This document shows, piece by piece, positions 10,610-23,316 of a stretch of DNA of 64,000 nt. Numbering within the stretch: position 1 is the stretch's first letter; each line of letters begins with the position of its first letter. This DNA is from Salminus brasiliensis (Eukaryota > Chordata > Actinopteri > Characiformes > Bryconidae). The translations under genes and the position numbers were made by a program. The notes beneath the pieces were generated by a model, which saw nothing but the letters and a program-made list of their open reading frames with translations, was not told where the DNA came from and made no database searches. The stretch spans positions 31,880,436 through 31,944,435 of the forward strand of contig NC_132892.1 of the NCBI RefSeq assembly GCF_030463535.1, given 5' to 3'.

Positions 10610-11662
10610 TTACTTACTTCTGAGAGAATATTTCAGTCTCATGGAGGCATCTTTGGCGGTAAAACGGGACTGAAAGGCGTAGCGGGGGCAGGAAACGCCA
10701 TCCACTGTCAAAATTAAGATTCTACATTAAAGTGATGAAAATATAAAGGGTTGCGAGTGTAAGACCTGCTAAAGGCCGAATCCCAAAGCTATAAATTTAG
10801 ACACTTGTCCCAGAAACAAATGATCTTGACTGGATCAGCGGTTACCGGCGTGGGCACCGATCAGTTTAACGGTCACACCTTCCAGCGGATACTTGGCATT
10901 TGAACTCATCAGTGCGGAGACATGAGTGAGTTTCAGGCCCGTCGAGACGATGATCTTTCTGACGTACAGCAGAGTCGACGGGGTGCGTAGTTTATAGCCG
11001 GGTTTTGATCAGAAGACATCAAAACAAATTAGTTTATTAATTAATTATGCACCAGTCTAAGTCTCACGTCCACGGAAGTTTTTCCTGAAATCCAAAATCG
11101 CTGTGTACGTGTCTCAGCAGTTAAACAAAACAAAAAGACCCGGCTCCGTTCGCTGAATTCGCTCCTCCACGCCAGACCCTGGTTCTCTCCAGTGGGGTCA
11201 GCGTCGTCCATATGCCCGCAGTATCAATTCTAAACATGCCTGCGGAAAATTGAGATCGCAGAGTCTCCTTAGAATAATTCAGCAAACACTCTATGACGGT
11301 TCGGAAGGCGTAGGCCGAACTGATCTGGGAAATCAGTTTATCGCCCAGAGAAACGTCCACCTGGCTAAAAATGCTCGCGATAGGGTAGTTGATCAAACCG
11401 ACCTTGGTGTCGTGCGCTAAATCAGAACCGTCCGGATTCGTAATTTTGCAGGTCAGGTACAACAGCGAACTATTAAATCCTGATACGCGTCTCCCGAACC
11501 TGCTAAGAAGAAATCAATGGAACCGGTGTCTGTGAATGGACGTGATAGGCGGCGTTCCCACATATTTGTAGGATTCGATGCTGGTTTGTGTCATAGGCAG
11601 AGTAAATAAGTCCAACTCTGATTTCATACACTCTGTAGAAGCGGGGTGTATCAGAGACATGT
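10610..11662 (-). pseudogene. Capsid-type (F54H12.2-like) pseudogene of Polinton-type element, E1
   Basis: Read on the minus strand from the start near 11,662, this covers most of an F54H12.2-like protein, a family I associate with Polinton/Maverick and adintovirus virion proteins; I cannot decide between major and minor capsid roles. The longest open block is 11,121-11,462. Breaks include a one-base slip near 11,474 shared by all copies, a shift near 11,130, and stops in the C-terminal third (10,750-11,030). It is the most complete copy in the window: the C-terminal segment at 10,840-10,960 is absent elsewhere. Non-functional. Confidence 0.65.
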
Positions 11663-11859
11663 TTGTTGTTTGTTTGTTTTTATTATTATTATTCTTGTAA
11701 AAATAAAAAGGGGTTCACGTAAACTTTTTCCCTCTTATTCGCAGTTTGGCAAAATTACGAATCCGGACGGTTCTGATTTAGCGCACGACACCAAGGTCGG
11801 TTTATGAACAGTCATAGTGTGTTTGCTGAATTATTCTAAAGAGACCCTGCGATCTCAAT

Positions 11860-13036
11860 GAGGAGTTTGTTGATGTTCAGGATTCTCTCTCAATATCAGA
11901 GCATGGTATAATAATAAGAGTCTTTCAGGCTTTAACTGGAGGAGTTTGTTGATGTTCAGGATTCTCTCTCAATATCAGAGCATGGTATAATAATAAGAGT
12001 CTTTCAGGCTTTAACTGGATGAGTTTGTTGATGTTCTGACAGGATTCTCTTTCAATATCAGAGCATGGTATAATATTAAGAGTCTTTCAGGCTTTAACTG
12101 GATGAGTTTGTTGATGTTCTGACAGGATTCTCTCTCAATATCAGAGCATGGTATAATAATAAGAGTCTTTCAGGCTTTAACTGGATGAGTTTGTTGATGT
12201 TCAGGATTCTCTCTCAATATCAGAGCATGGTATAATAATAAGAGTCTTTCAGGCTTTAACTGGATGAGTATGTTGATGTTCTGACAGGATTCTCTCTCAA
12301 TATCAGAGCATGGTATAATAATAAGAGTCTTTCAGGCTTTAACTGGAGGAGGTTGTTGATGTTCAGGATTCTCTCTCAATATCAGAGCATGGTATAATAA
12401 TAAGAGTCTTTCAGGCTTTAACTGGAGGAGTTTGTTGATGTTCTGACAGGATTCTCTCTCAATATCAGAGCATGGTATAATAATAAGAGTCTTTCAGGCT
12501 TTAACTGGATGAGTTTGTTGATGTTCTGACAGGATTTTCTTTCAATATCAGAGCATGGTATAATAATAAGAGTCTTTCAGGCTTTAACTGGATGAGTTTG
12601 TTGATGTTCTGACAGGATTCTCTCTCAATATCAGAGCATGGTATAATAATAAGAGTCTTTCAGGCTTTAACTGGATGAGTTTGTTGATGTTCTGACAGGA
12701 TTCTCTCTCAATATCAGAGCATGGTATAATAATAAGAGTCTTTCAGGCTTTAACTGGAGGAGTTTGTTGATGTTCTGACAGGATTCTCTCTCAATATCAG
12801 AGCATGGTATAATAATAAGAGTCTTTCAGGCTTTAACTGGATGAGTTTGTTGATGTTCAGGATTCTCTCTCAATATCAGAGCATGGTATAATAATAAGAG
12901 TCTTTCAGGCTTTAACTGGAGGAGTTTGTTGATGTTCTGACAGGATTCTCTCTCAATATCAGAGCATGGTATAATAATAAGAGTCTTTCAGGCTTTTACT
13001 GGAGGAGTTTGTTGATGTTCTGACAGGATTCTCTCT
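11860..13036 (+). repeat. 78/83-bp minisatellite, array 1 (about 14 units)
   Basis: Head-to-tail units carrying the shared phrases ATATCAGAGCATGGTATAAT and CAGGCTTTAACTGGATGAG. Two length variants alternate irregularly: 83 bp with GTTCTGACAGGATT and 78 bp with GTTCAGGATT. GATGAG and GAGGAG variants also mix. Units are contiguous without spacers. Confidence 0.95.
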
Positions 13037-14310
13037 CAGCTCTTCTGGATGGAGGCTAAATCAGGACTGATTGTCAGTGTGAGGAATTCTTCCCCATAAA
13101 CTCTCTAGAACATGCTCCACATTTCAGTCGGATGTTATTAAGTGTGCTGATCTTCTATGGTGAGAAAAGCTGCTCTGAATCGGAGAGCATTTGGGCTGGA
13201 AAGTCGTGTTGTTTGGAGCTAACCTGCTCTGAATCTCCACCATTAGCCTACAGGCAGCTGCTTTCCCGCGCTTTAGCAGCCGAGCGGCTCCTGACAGGAC
13301 GGCAATAATGGAGGAAATGGGAGAGATTTAGAGAGTTTTCTGTAAATATTAGCCACTAAAAGTCTGTCAGAAGCGCTCTGTGAACTGCTGACCGTTTTAC
13401 ACAAAGCTTAGAAAACATCACTTCAACTTTCTGACGGGATTTCTCTCGTCCTACAGTGGAAACATGGAGCTGGGCTAGTTAGCTAGTGCTAACGCTATTC
13501 TCCTGAGCTTTGATCCTGAACCAGTAAATGTAGGTCGCTCACTTGAAATGAGAAAAGAAGATTTATTTAGAGGATTTCTTCTTTATTATTGGTTCAGTTC
13601 AGTGTAAATATTGCTGAAAGGAGCTGAATTGTACTGTAGTTTAATTGGAGGTTCAGGTGTTGCTGCATAAAGTGCTGGTAGAGCTACTAGACCACTTCAG
13701 TAAACAGGATACGGCCCTGAATCATCATGCAGGTCAGACATTACCATGATTCGGACCTTAGCTTGAGGAACCTTCCTCTAACTGGACCTTCCTGAATTTG
13801 ATTTCCCTTCAAACATGAATTCAGTGTGTTGTAAAAGTTTATCAGCTACATAGAAAGCTTTCACTTTTACTGCTCTCTCTCTCTCTCAGGCTGGTTTGTG
13901 GTTCTTCTATTCTGATTGGTCTCTGTGGTGATGATGTCAGAGCTGGTTTATCATCTACTGTTGGTTCATGCTCCCATCTAGAGGAATGTAGGTGTAACTA
14001 CATGCACTCTGTCCCATCAGACCCATCACTGACTGTCTGATATCTGGAGCTCTGTAGAGACTCACCTGACTCTTCATCTGGTGAAAACTAGCAGACTTTA
14101 TTTCTACACCATCTTTCATTCAGTAGATCACAAAACATACATAAAAACTCAGTCTCTATAGTATAGAAGACACAGATTCCATAGAATACAATTGAATTCT
14201 AAGAATGTATAAAATATACAGTATTATATTTACCAGTTCAGTACCAGTTATTTACCAGTACCAGTTTTAATGTAAAGGTTGTAAGAGTTAAATAGAAAAT
14301 AGTTTATAGT
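13037..14310. other. Non-coding block after minisatellite, unit 2
   Basis: No gene is supported. It is paralogous to 38,245-39,265 (which lacks about 270 bp around 13,220-13,490) and to 56,136-56,635 plus 57,460-57,830. It contains a short CT tract at 13,874-13,889, which is expanded in the other copies (38,803-38,840; 57,508-57,584). Confidence 0.6.
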
Positions 14311-14640
14311 TTATGTGCTACTTTGTGTTGGTCTATCACTTAAAATCTCAAAAATACATTTACGTTTGTGGTTGTAAGGTGACAAAATGTGATAAAGGTC
14401 ATGAATACTTTGGCAAGCCACTGTACTTTTGGGAGGAGTTAGGAGGTTGGGGATGAGGTGGTGGTCATCCAACATCCAGACCTTACTAAAACTCTTGTCA
14501 CTAAATGCAATAAAATCCTCACAGCTGTGCTCCTCCAAACCTTGTAGAAAGCCTTCTCCCCTTGTATATACTCCAACAAACTCCAACTGATACTACTGTT
14601 ACTCCAACAAAAGCAGGAGAAACTCTTTTTTAATAGCCTT
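14311..14640 (-). mobile_element. Two abutting Tc1-like fragments
   Basis: The first part (14,311-14,428) is a Tc1-like terminus reading cagtggcttgccaaagtatt on the minus strand. The second (14,430-14,640) is a partial copy of the family seen at 61,618. The paired fragments recur at 39,264-39,600, so they predate the unit duplication. The 91-codon open frame crossing the junction is accidental. Confidence 0.55.
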
Positions 14641-16058
14641 GATTCAGAAGAAACAATAAGTGCATTCTGTGGCTCTTTTACATTTTATTTTCCCCTAATC
14701 AGAAGCTCCCCCTACAGAACGCCTCTCTTTCCTCAACAGTCAGAACTCTCAGACTGGATAGAAGTGCAATACCTTATTTCTTTTTGACACTTCTAAATAA
14801 TAATTGTTTTAAAGATTTTTTAATAGTTAAAATCAAATTTGTATTTCTCAAGGAGAAATCCAAAACTTCTAAATGTTAAAGCTCAAACACAACATCATGT
14901 AATTAAATAAAAATACAGAACACATGCTGAAGCTGCAGACATAGTCGTATGTAAATATGTACTGTTGATATTCTAAGCGTGAACAAGTATGTCCTCTACT
15001 GAACTTTTGCACATGACTTTAGGACACAACATAAAAATATACTGAAAAATTATATATCTCAATTTTTTCCCTTTTCCTCCATAATGTGAATCTGGCAGTT
15101 GTTTTTTACAGTGTGTCAAAAGATCCTGATGAATAGACTAATAGAAACATCCCATAATTACCTGGAATAAGACCTTTTTACATCCACTTCCATTACAATG
15201 ATCTCAAGTTTTCTTAGAATTAAAAGTAAAAGGCCCATAGACCTTTAACAAGTGGGACTTGAGTGAAGCAGAATACAGACTGGTTTAAGGTTTATACTAA
15301 AGACTGTAGAAAACACGGACAGCAGCATATCTCAAAAGCGAAGCAACCACAGTAGTGCCTCTACTGGCTGGTTGCAGTACGATATGTAGCGCCAGTCATT
15401 CCCATATGTTTCAATTAAATAACTCTGCCCATTTACCATCTCATTTTTCTCTAAACTGTCTTTTCATCTCCAGTGTCCCCAAACCTCAGCAGTTAGTCTG
15501 CATGTCCCCCTTTCTGTTCCTTACATGGAGGAGGTGAGTTGTAGAGGAACTTACATGAGCTTCACTTTTACTGTTGGAGCGTCCATTTACTGGACAAAAT
15601 GGGAATCCAGGGGGAAATCCGCTCTGCTTCTTCGCTGTAAGCTCAATGAAGGTGGTCTGAGACACTGAGGCTTGGTCTGCCAGAGGGGCGGGTCTACTAA
15701 ATGAAGTAGGCGAGTCTGACTCTGCCTTTGGTCTCTGGTTGCAAATTTGAGAACATGGTGGACAGTTTTGGCTTAATTTCTATAGAACTGAAGGGAACGG
15801 AAGCACAGCGTCCATGTTTTCTACAGTCATTGGTGTGTATCAACAATAAATGAAGAAAAAAAAAATAACAGTAAAAGTAACAGTAAAAATACGAAGAAGT
15901 CGTAAAAAAAGAAGACGAAGAAGTTCTACCAAACACAAACTAGGCATTCAATATCTTCAGAAGCATTTTCTGTGAAGGCTTTCTCCTCCACTGGACAAGA
16001 AATATTTTGAATTATGTTTTAATTGTTGGACTTTATTTTCTCTAAGTATGAACGTCTT
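14641..16058. other. Non-coding 3' flank of receptor gene B
   Basis: No gene. Paralogous to 413-1,541 and 39,601-41,027. Short open frames at 15,355-15,537 and 15,697-15,936 also occur at the paralogous place in unit 3 but lack protein-like features. An AATAAA signal for gene B is at 16,032-16,037 on the minus strand. Confidence 0.5.
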
Positions 16059-19000
16059 TTATTTCACATGGCTGTAGATAATGGAGGGATCTGCAAGGGT
16101 GGAAGCAGCAGACCTGCAGAAACACAGCAAACATGGTAAATATTACAGGAGCAGTCTAAAAGACTAGTCCGCTTATTGCTGTGTTTACAGGAATGCTAGC
16201 ATAGCCTGTCGTCCTTTTTATGACGTTTATCCATGTGTGATTTTCTATTTTTTTTTTCTTTGTCTAGTTTCAGAGATGGGGGCTTAACTCAGACTCTAGA
16301 CCTAAGGCTAAAGACCTAAAGCTAAGATTTTAGCCTAAGAAAATAATACATGAAGAAAACTGATCAATATAGGTCAGACAAACTTTAGCTGTTAGCTTAG
16401 CTACAGTCATTTGCAATGTCAGACTGTACTGTTTATATCATCCTGTCTCAGGTAGACTATCGGTCACTGGTCTAAGCAGGTTTGATAAGGGCGGTTCGTC
16501 TCACCTGCCACGAGCACCAGTGCGGGTAAACTTGACAGTAGCATACTGAACATTGTTCCCGTCAACTCTTGTCCTTCTCCTGAAAATTAGTAATGATGAT
16601 AATTATAATCTGCATTAATATTCATTTTAATGTTCATTTTTTCAGCTTGTTGATCATCTAATCTTCATACTCTTACCTTACACACACAATAAAACCAATG
16701 ACCAACAAACAGCCAGCGGACACTCCAACAGCTGCATACAGACCAACACTCTTGACCCCTGTGTGCAGATAACAGACAAACTCAGTGAGAAATGATGCTA
16801 ATTTCTATCAATATTAATGAGAGATATTCAACTTAATGTATCTTTTCCCACCATTAACACCTTCTAGAGTAACCGGCACTGCAGGTGCTGTCTGAGAGCC
16901 GTATGTATTCTGAGCTACACAGTAGTAGGATCCACTCTGTACAGCACTGTAACTGTGTCCAGATCCTACAGGTGAGCCTCCACCTTCTTTAAACCAGGTG
17001 TAGTTCTGCACAGGTGGGTTTCCATCACTGCTGCAGGTCAGAGTCACTGAAGTGCTCCAAGCTGATTCACTGATGGACACCCAGACTTTCTTTGGAGCGT
17101 CTATGAAATATAATGATAGTAGAGCTTCTTTAAATACAGAGATGACGTCTCAGATTATGTCAGTTTCATCATTTCAACTCTAAATGAAGCAGAACAAGAA
17201 CTTACATAGAACAGTTAATGACTTGTACTCTGATGATCGAGACCCTTGTGTGTTGGCTGCCATGCACTGATATTCTCCACTATCTGCAGATCTGATGTTT
17301 GTGATGCTGTAGATCTGATTGGTCCATTTCTGCAGAACTTCTTTATCCACCTTCCTAAACCAGGTGTATTTCTGCACAGGTGGGTTTCCATCACTGCTGC
17401 AGGTCAGAGTCACTGAACTGCCCTCCACTATTTCACCAGAGGGACTGATGGACACTGAGATGCTCTTTGGAGGATCTAGAAAATAGAAAATATGAGAATA
17501 TATGAGAGGACTGTGAGAGTTCCAGTGATCTTAATGAAAGTCAGTAAGTTCCTCATTAGTGGATATTAATGAATTACTCACACAGAACATTCAGAGTTAC
17601 AGTATCAGAGGATTTCTCTCCATGTTCATTACTGGATCTACACTTGTATCCTCCACTGTTCACAGAGCTGATCTTCTTCATTGTGAATGTCTCTCCTGTT
17701 GCTACTAATGATGCTCCTTTAAACCAGGTATATTTCTGCACAGGTGGGTTTCCATCACTGCTGCAGGTCAGAGTCACTGAACTGTCCTCTACTATTTCAC
17801 CAGAGGGACTGATGTACACTGAAACTCTTTTTGGAGGATCTATGAAATATAATGATAGTAGAGCTTCTTTAAATACAGAGATGACGTCTCAGATTATGTC
17901 AGTTTCATCATTTCAACTCTAAATGAAGCAGAACAAGAACTTACATAGAACAGTTAATGACTTGTACCCTGATGGTCGAGACCCTTGTGTGTTGGTGGCC
18001 ATGCACTGATATTCTCCACTATCTGCAGATCTGATGTTTGTGATGCTGTAGATCTGATTGGTCCATTTCTGCAGAACTTCTTTATCCACCTTCTTAAACC
18101 AGGTGTATTTCTGCACAGGTGGGTTTCCATCACTGCTGCAGGTCAGAGTCACTGAACTGCCCTCCACTATTTCACCAGAGGGACTGATGGACACTGAGAT
18201 GCTCTTTGGAGGATCTAAAATATGATATATAACCACAGTGACATCATCACATGACTTTTAATCTTTAGATAAGTAATCTGTACAAAATGCAGAATGCACT
18301 CACACAGAACATCCAGAGTTACAGTATCAGAGGATTTCTCTCCATGTTCATTACTGGATCTACACTTGTATCCTCCACTGTTCACAGAGCTGATCTTCTT
18401 CATTGTGAATGTCTCTCCTGTTGCTACTAATGATGTTCCTTTAAACCAGGTATATTTCTGCACAGGTGGGTTTCCATCACTGCTGCAGGTCAGAATCACT
18501 GAACTGCCCTCCACTATTTCACCAGAGGGACTGATGGACACTGAAACTCTCTTTGGAGGATCTATGAAATATAATGATAGTAGAGCTTCTTTAAATCTAG
18601 AGGTAGAATGACACATTACAGAGAGATTTATTCTGTTTGAACAAGAAAGCTACAAACACCCTTAAGAAGAACCCCATGTTTTGTTCCAGACATCAATCAT
18701 TAACAGTTGGTTAAGTTAATTGCACTAAAATGCCACAGGTTCTAGTTATTACCTGGACCAGTGTGAGGTACAAGTTTCAAAGTGCTCTGTATTTGTTTAA
18801 GGTACAATGAGGAGAAAGTAACCAGACAACTCTGAAATATACTGAATGCAAATTCTAACCATTAAGCTGATAATAAAGACCTGCATCCCAGCTTCCTGCA
18901 GGTCCAGGAGATTGAAGGTCTTTCCAGTCCCAAGCCTGCTTCTCTAACCTTCATGCCACAGCTAAAGTCTGTAATTTTGTGACGTTCTTTAGCTTGACTG

Positions 19001-22000
19001 TCTTGGAGCTACCTAAAATAATTACCCAGTACTTTGGAGATGGTACCTCACACTGACCTGATTAATGCTCTGAAGTTCAGCTACTGAAACAGAAAGGTTT
19101 TGATTGTTTTCATCAAACAGCTGAACATATAAGCAAGCATTACTATATTAAATATACGGCGCCCTCCACAATTATTGGCACCCCGGGTTAAGATGTGTCA
19201 AAAGCCTTAAAATAAATTCGATGGTTATTGCAGAAGCATAATCTCACACTCCATTTTAAAATTGTAAAATTGTAGATAAATTTTACTAAATTTTACTAAA
19301 GTGAATAAAAAAAACTTAAAAAATAAAATCACCTGTTCCACAATTATTGGCACCTCTAACAATTCCTAGAAAACAAATTGAATTGAAGTATTTCTACTGT
19401 AGTGTTTACAGTAGAAATACTTTTAATTTTAATTATTAAATTAATCACTTTCTGTTTCCCTGTGGTATAAATATTACGTGAGCCAGAGGCCTATTTCTCT
19501 CATCCACTCCAAAATACACCTTATCCATCTTATCCGAAGACAAGAAAACACATCATACAAATAAGGCAGATTTGTGTCGACCTTCTTAAGTCAGGCAATG
19601 GCTAAAATAAAACAGCCCCACGCCTACACCTGCCCGTATCTACAGTCAGAGGAGTCATCAAGACGTCTAAACAACTGGAACAGTGGCAAACCAGCCTGGA
19701 CGAGGATGCAAGTTGATCTTGCCACCACGCACAGTGAGGAGGATGGTAAAAGAAGTACAAAGTTCTCCAAAGCTCACTGTTAGAGAATTGCATCAAAGAG
19801 CAGCATCTTGGGGTCACAAAGTCTCCATAACAATCATCAGGTGCTATCTACATGCCAACAAGTTGTTTGGTAGGCATGCATGGAAAAAGCCTTTTCTCAC
19901 TTACAAGCATAAACATAAACGTCTGAAGTTCACTAGGCAGTACTGGGACTTCAACTGGGACCCTGTGTTTTGGTCAGATGAGACCAAGATAGAGCTTTTT
20001 GGCAAAAAACACTTAAAGTGGGTCTGGTGTAACACAAAGGATGAGTATGCAGAAAAGCACCTCATGCCCACTGTGAAGTATGGGGGAGGATTGGTGATGC
20101 TGTGGGCCCTTTTCTCTTCGAAAGGTTAAGGTGAATGGCATCATGAACTCCAGGAATACCAGGACATTTTCAATCAAAATCTGCTGGCCTCTGCCCCCAA
20201 GCTGAAGATGGGTCGTACTTGGTCTTTCAACAAAATAATGATGCTAAACATGTGGCCAAATCTCTCTTGACAATTTATAGAGATTGTGCAAAGAGAAATA
20301 GTGAATGATCCCTCTATCTGTATTCTCCCATATTGTGAAATGTTATAGGAGAAGATTCTTGTTGGCAAAAGGGGGTTGTTCATTAACATCAATGGCACAC
20401 ATAATGTAATGTAAAATATTTATTTCTTAATGTGGGATTTTTTTTCCACTGAATAAATGCACTTGAATGAAAGGTAAAGATTTTTCTCTTTTTTGTTGTA
20501 TAGTTGTCCTATATTATCATTATAAGCCTAAGAACATCTTTATGAGGGGTGCCAATAATTGAGGCGGGCACTGTAAATAGAGTTATCAACACCAGGAGAT
20601 TGGAGATGTTTACATGGTCTTATGACAGAGATCACTGATGATCCTGAAGCTGCATCAGCTTTGGGTTCAATTAGAGCACAATCAGTTCAGCATGAACCCT
20701 CAGCTCTGTTTGTTTTCTGAGACTGAATGAATGAATCTGTACTTACATCTGACATTAAGAGTGACCTCAGGAGAGTGAAGCTTATGACCCTCTACAGCAC
20801 AGTGATACCTGCCTCCATCCTCCCTGCTGACCGACTGCAGGTGGAGTTGGTCAGTTCTGGAGGATAAAGGAGTTCCATTTCTGTACCAGGTGAATGTTGG
20901 TCTGACAGTCAGACTGCAGGAGGTTTTACATGTGAGAGTGACTTTACCTCCCTCCATCACTCTCTCAGGAACCTCCACCTGGAGATCTGCCAACAAGAGA
21001 AACCCACTTCTACTGCATCATCCTCACATTAGCTGAATGAATGGGTCAGAACTCACTGGTGTCTTAAAGAAGAATTGAAAGTAAACCTAAACCTAAACCC
21101 TGATCACTCAATTAAAATACTGACCTAGGATCAGATCCAGTCCTGTTTATGAAGATCTCACTCACAGAAACTGATCCTAGATCAGCTCTCTTACTCCGAA
21201 ATGCTTTGTGGATTCTGGTTCTCCAGTTCTAAGCAGTGTTCTTCAGGTGTGGTTTGAAGGACTGATGTGATTATAATACAGAACCGCTGGAGGAATCCTG
21301 TTCACCAGTGAATGAAGTACAGTGTCTTATTTCTGCTGATGGAGCTTACCTGTGACTGAAAGATCTACTCCATCTTTACCCTGAAACTTCATTCCTTTAT
21401 CTGTTAGAAATCTGAAGTAGTATTTCCTCTGGTCCTTTTCTCTCACATCTCTCAGTCTGAGGGTGCAATAGCTGCGTTTGTCTCCAAGATACTGAACCCT
21501 ACCTCTGTACTCTGGATCCTCAAACAGATCAGGAGGTTCTCCATCTGTAATCAGCTCTTTACTCCAGAAAGCCTTTTGGACTGTGTGATCAATATGATGT
21601 GTGTAAGTGCAGGCCATGTTCACTGTAGACCCCTTTAGAGCACAGATAGATGTAGGCCTGTATATCACACTCCAATCCTGAGCAACAGCTCCTGCAACAC
21701 AGAATCCAGAAGTGTGTAAATGGAGACTCTGTGGATCTCAGTCAGTAAAGCTGCTACAGAAAGTCTCACTTCAGCTCATTTCTAAGGCTGTTCATTTCAG
21801 CTGAGTTTGGAATAATCAGCTGTAATAAGCTGAGCTCATTTGGAGCTAAAAGCACAAAGTGAGAAGATCCACAGCTCTTGCAGTAGAGTGAAGGAGGAGC
21901 TGCAGAGGAGCAGAAACCAACACACTGCAGAAAACACAACTGTTAACCAGGACAAAATCAGGACTTTACAGTTTGGATCACGTGATGATGAGAAGAGACA

Positions 22001-22070
22001 GCTCTGTCTGACCTGAGATGAAGATCAGAAACAGCAGAGGAACAGTCAGAGACATCCTGAGTGACATCAT
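16059..22070 (-). CDS. CD22/Siglec-like inhibitory receptor, gene B (11 coding exons)
   Basis: Predicted 718-aa receptor. Exons: signal peptide 22013-22070, V-set 21350-21691, C2 20747-20986, C2 18304-18561 (type alpha), 17945-18214 (beta), 17582-17839 (alpha), 17206-17475 (beta), 16852-17100 (gamma), transmembrane 16677-16758, cytoplasmic 16505-16579, last exon 16059-16113. Alpha exons share GGYKCRSSNEHGE, beta exons SGEYQCMA-NTQGS, gamma GSYYCVAQNTYGS. The V domain keeps YYFRF, a candidate sialic-acid arginine. The tail has ITIM-type VQYATV and IIYSHV. The gamma exon is 9 nt shorter than its relatives near its 5' part, still in frame. The intron between the first and second C2 exons is over 2 kb because it holds a Tc1 element (19,157-20,573). 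Probably functional; boundaries were placed by eye. Confidence 0.82.
19157..20573 (+). mobile_element. Tc1-like transposon in intron of receptor gene B
   Basis: Flanked by TA on both sides, with inverted ends containing CAATTATTGGCACCCC (left) and its inverse ggtgccaataattg (right). The same insertion occurs in gene C (44,120-45,528) but not in gene A, where the site reads attaaatatgagttatcaac (3,483-3,502). It encodes a damaged transposase. Confidence 0.85.
19574..20360 (+). pseudogene. Tc1-like transposase, degenerate (gene B intron copy)
   Basis: A 148-codon open block at 19,683-20,129 holds the second DNA-binding helix-turn-helix region and the first catalytic aspartate motif (FWSDETKIELFGKK). 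Upstream coding continues in another frame (19,574-19,783). Downstream, the aspartate motif that should read QQDND is QQNND, and the glutamate region near 20,340 is shifted. Inactive. Confidence 0.75.
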
Positions 22071-22862
22071 CAGCACAGCCTGTATGAACATATACCACAC
22101 AATACTGTTTATTTACATCATTAATATTTCACAGCTCATCAGTATCATTAAATCTGTCCAATCACAAGCTTTCAGTTCATACAGTCATGTGGAAAACATT
22201 AGGAGATCTGGAGGTAATCTAACTAAACTCTAAACACAGCTGAACAGCATAGCAACCACTTGGCAACAACATAGAAACGATCTTGGATTAGTACAGCAAC
22301 TGATGAGCAATACCATAGCAACCACATTTAACAGCATAGCAACCACCTTGCGACCCCATAGCAGCTGATTCACAACACTATAGCAACCACTTCTGTTGTG
22401 GTCATCTCTCGTTCAACACAACACAGTGAGAGCTGTGAGAGAGGCTGGGAGCTTTTACAGGCTTCATATTTGGTCATGTGATGCAGTTTATGTTATTGGG
22501 TGGAGAGAGTGAGGGGGGTGGGGCTACACACTAGAGATTGATGGAGTGCCAGTAACACAGCCCCCCCAGTGGATTTCAGTCAGAACGTTGCTCCAGCTCT
22601 GATGGACTAGAACTGGGCCTGTATGTGGAATAAAGAGGCTCCATTGAGAGTTCTGAAACGAGGACGGAGGCAGAGGCAGACTTGGGATGAAAACTGTCAG
22701 GTTAGTGTTGCACAGCAACAGGACTGCTGGATTTCAAACTGTACAGACTCGACCCCCTGCTCCAGTCATGCCTTCCAGATCAAGACTAGACCTACATGCG
22801 CAACGTCTGCTTCTCTACCCTCGCAACAAGGGCCTAGGGTTATGGGTTCAATCCTCACTCTA
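22071..22862. other. 5' flank of receptor gene B
   Basis: No gene; paralogous to 4,982-5,866. It has an extra segment around 22,240-22,370 with repeated phrases such as agcaaccac, forming a short imperfect tandem repeat. Confidence 0.4.
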
Positions 22863-23316
22863 GCCATAACATTAAAACCACTAAAGGGGGAAGTGAATAA
22901 CATGGAATATCTGGTTCTAGGGCTCTTGTCAGGTGGTGAATGTATTAGGCAGCAAGTGAACAGTCAGTTCTTGATGGTGGTGATGGGGTTAAAAGAAAGC
23001 ATAAGAATCCGAGACACTTTGACAAGAACCAAACTATGATGACTAGAAAACCGGGTCAGAACAGGCAGATCTTGTGGGGTGTACCATGTATTCAGTGATC
23101 ATTACTTACGAAAAGTACTCCAGGAGGGCCAAAGGCTCACTGATGCTCATGGAAACTTTACCTCATAGACAAAAAGGATCTGCTGCTTGGTGCCAGATTC
23201 CACAGGACACCTTCAGAGGTCTTGTGGAGTTCAAGCACAGACAGGCCAGAGCTGTTTTGGCGGCATTAGGATGCCTACATGGTATTAGACAGGTGGTTTT
23301 AATGTTATGGCTGATT
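22863..23316 (+). mobile_element. Deleted Tc1-like element, copy in unit 2 with both ends
   Basis: Left end tagccataacattaaaacc and right end ggttttaatgttatggct are inverted repeats. The interior is the same deleted Tc1 sequence as at 5,867-6,296 and 47,614-48,050 and has no complete transposase. Confidence 0.7.

Larger units (their letters stand above)
7746..11859. mobile_element. Polinton/Maverick-type element E1, left part only
   Basis: The left terminus begins AGTAGTAATATGTACCACTT, directly after target copy AGGATT, and matches the terminus at 49,858 and the inverse of 37,246. From left to right it holds terminal repeat, accessory reading frames on the plus strand, a near full-length capsid-type pseudogene on the minus strand, and a short plus-strand capsid piece (about 11,750-11,859) that stops abruptly at the minisatellite. 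The right terminal repeat is missing. Six-base target duplications and AG...CT ends are established Polinton traits. No polymerase B, integrase, ATPase or protease is visible, so it is defective. Confidence 0.72.

Noticed and set aside
11860..13036. Regular repeat array as a CRISPR
   Set aside because: Units are contiguous 78/83-bp minisatellite copies without unique spacers, in a eukaryotic context.
14311..14586. 91-codon frame as a gene (and its copy at 39,264)
   Set aside because: It crosses the junction of two Tc1-like fragments and has no start context or protein features; its conservation reflects recent duplication.
22623..23039. 138-codon plus-strand frame upstream of gene B
   Set aside because: It runs from unique flank into a deleted Tc1 element and is not open in the paralogous copies at 5,600 and 47,300.
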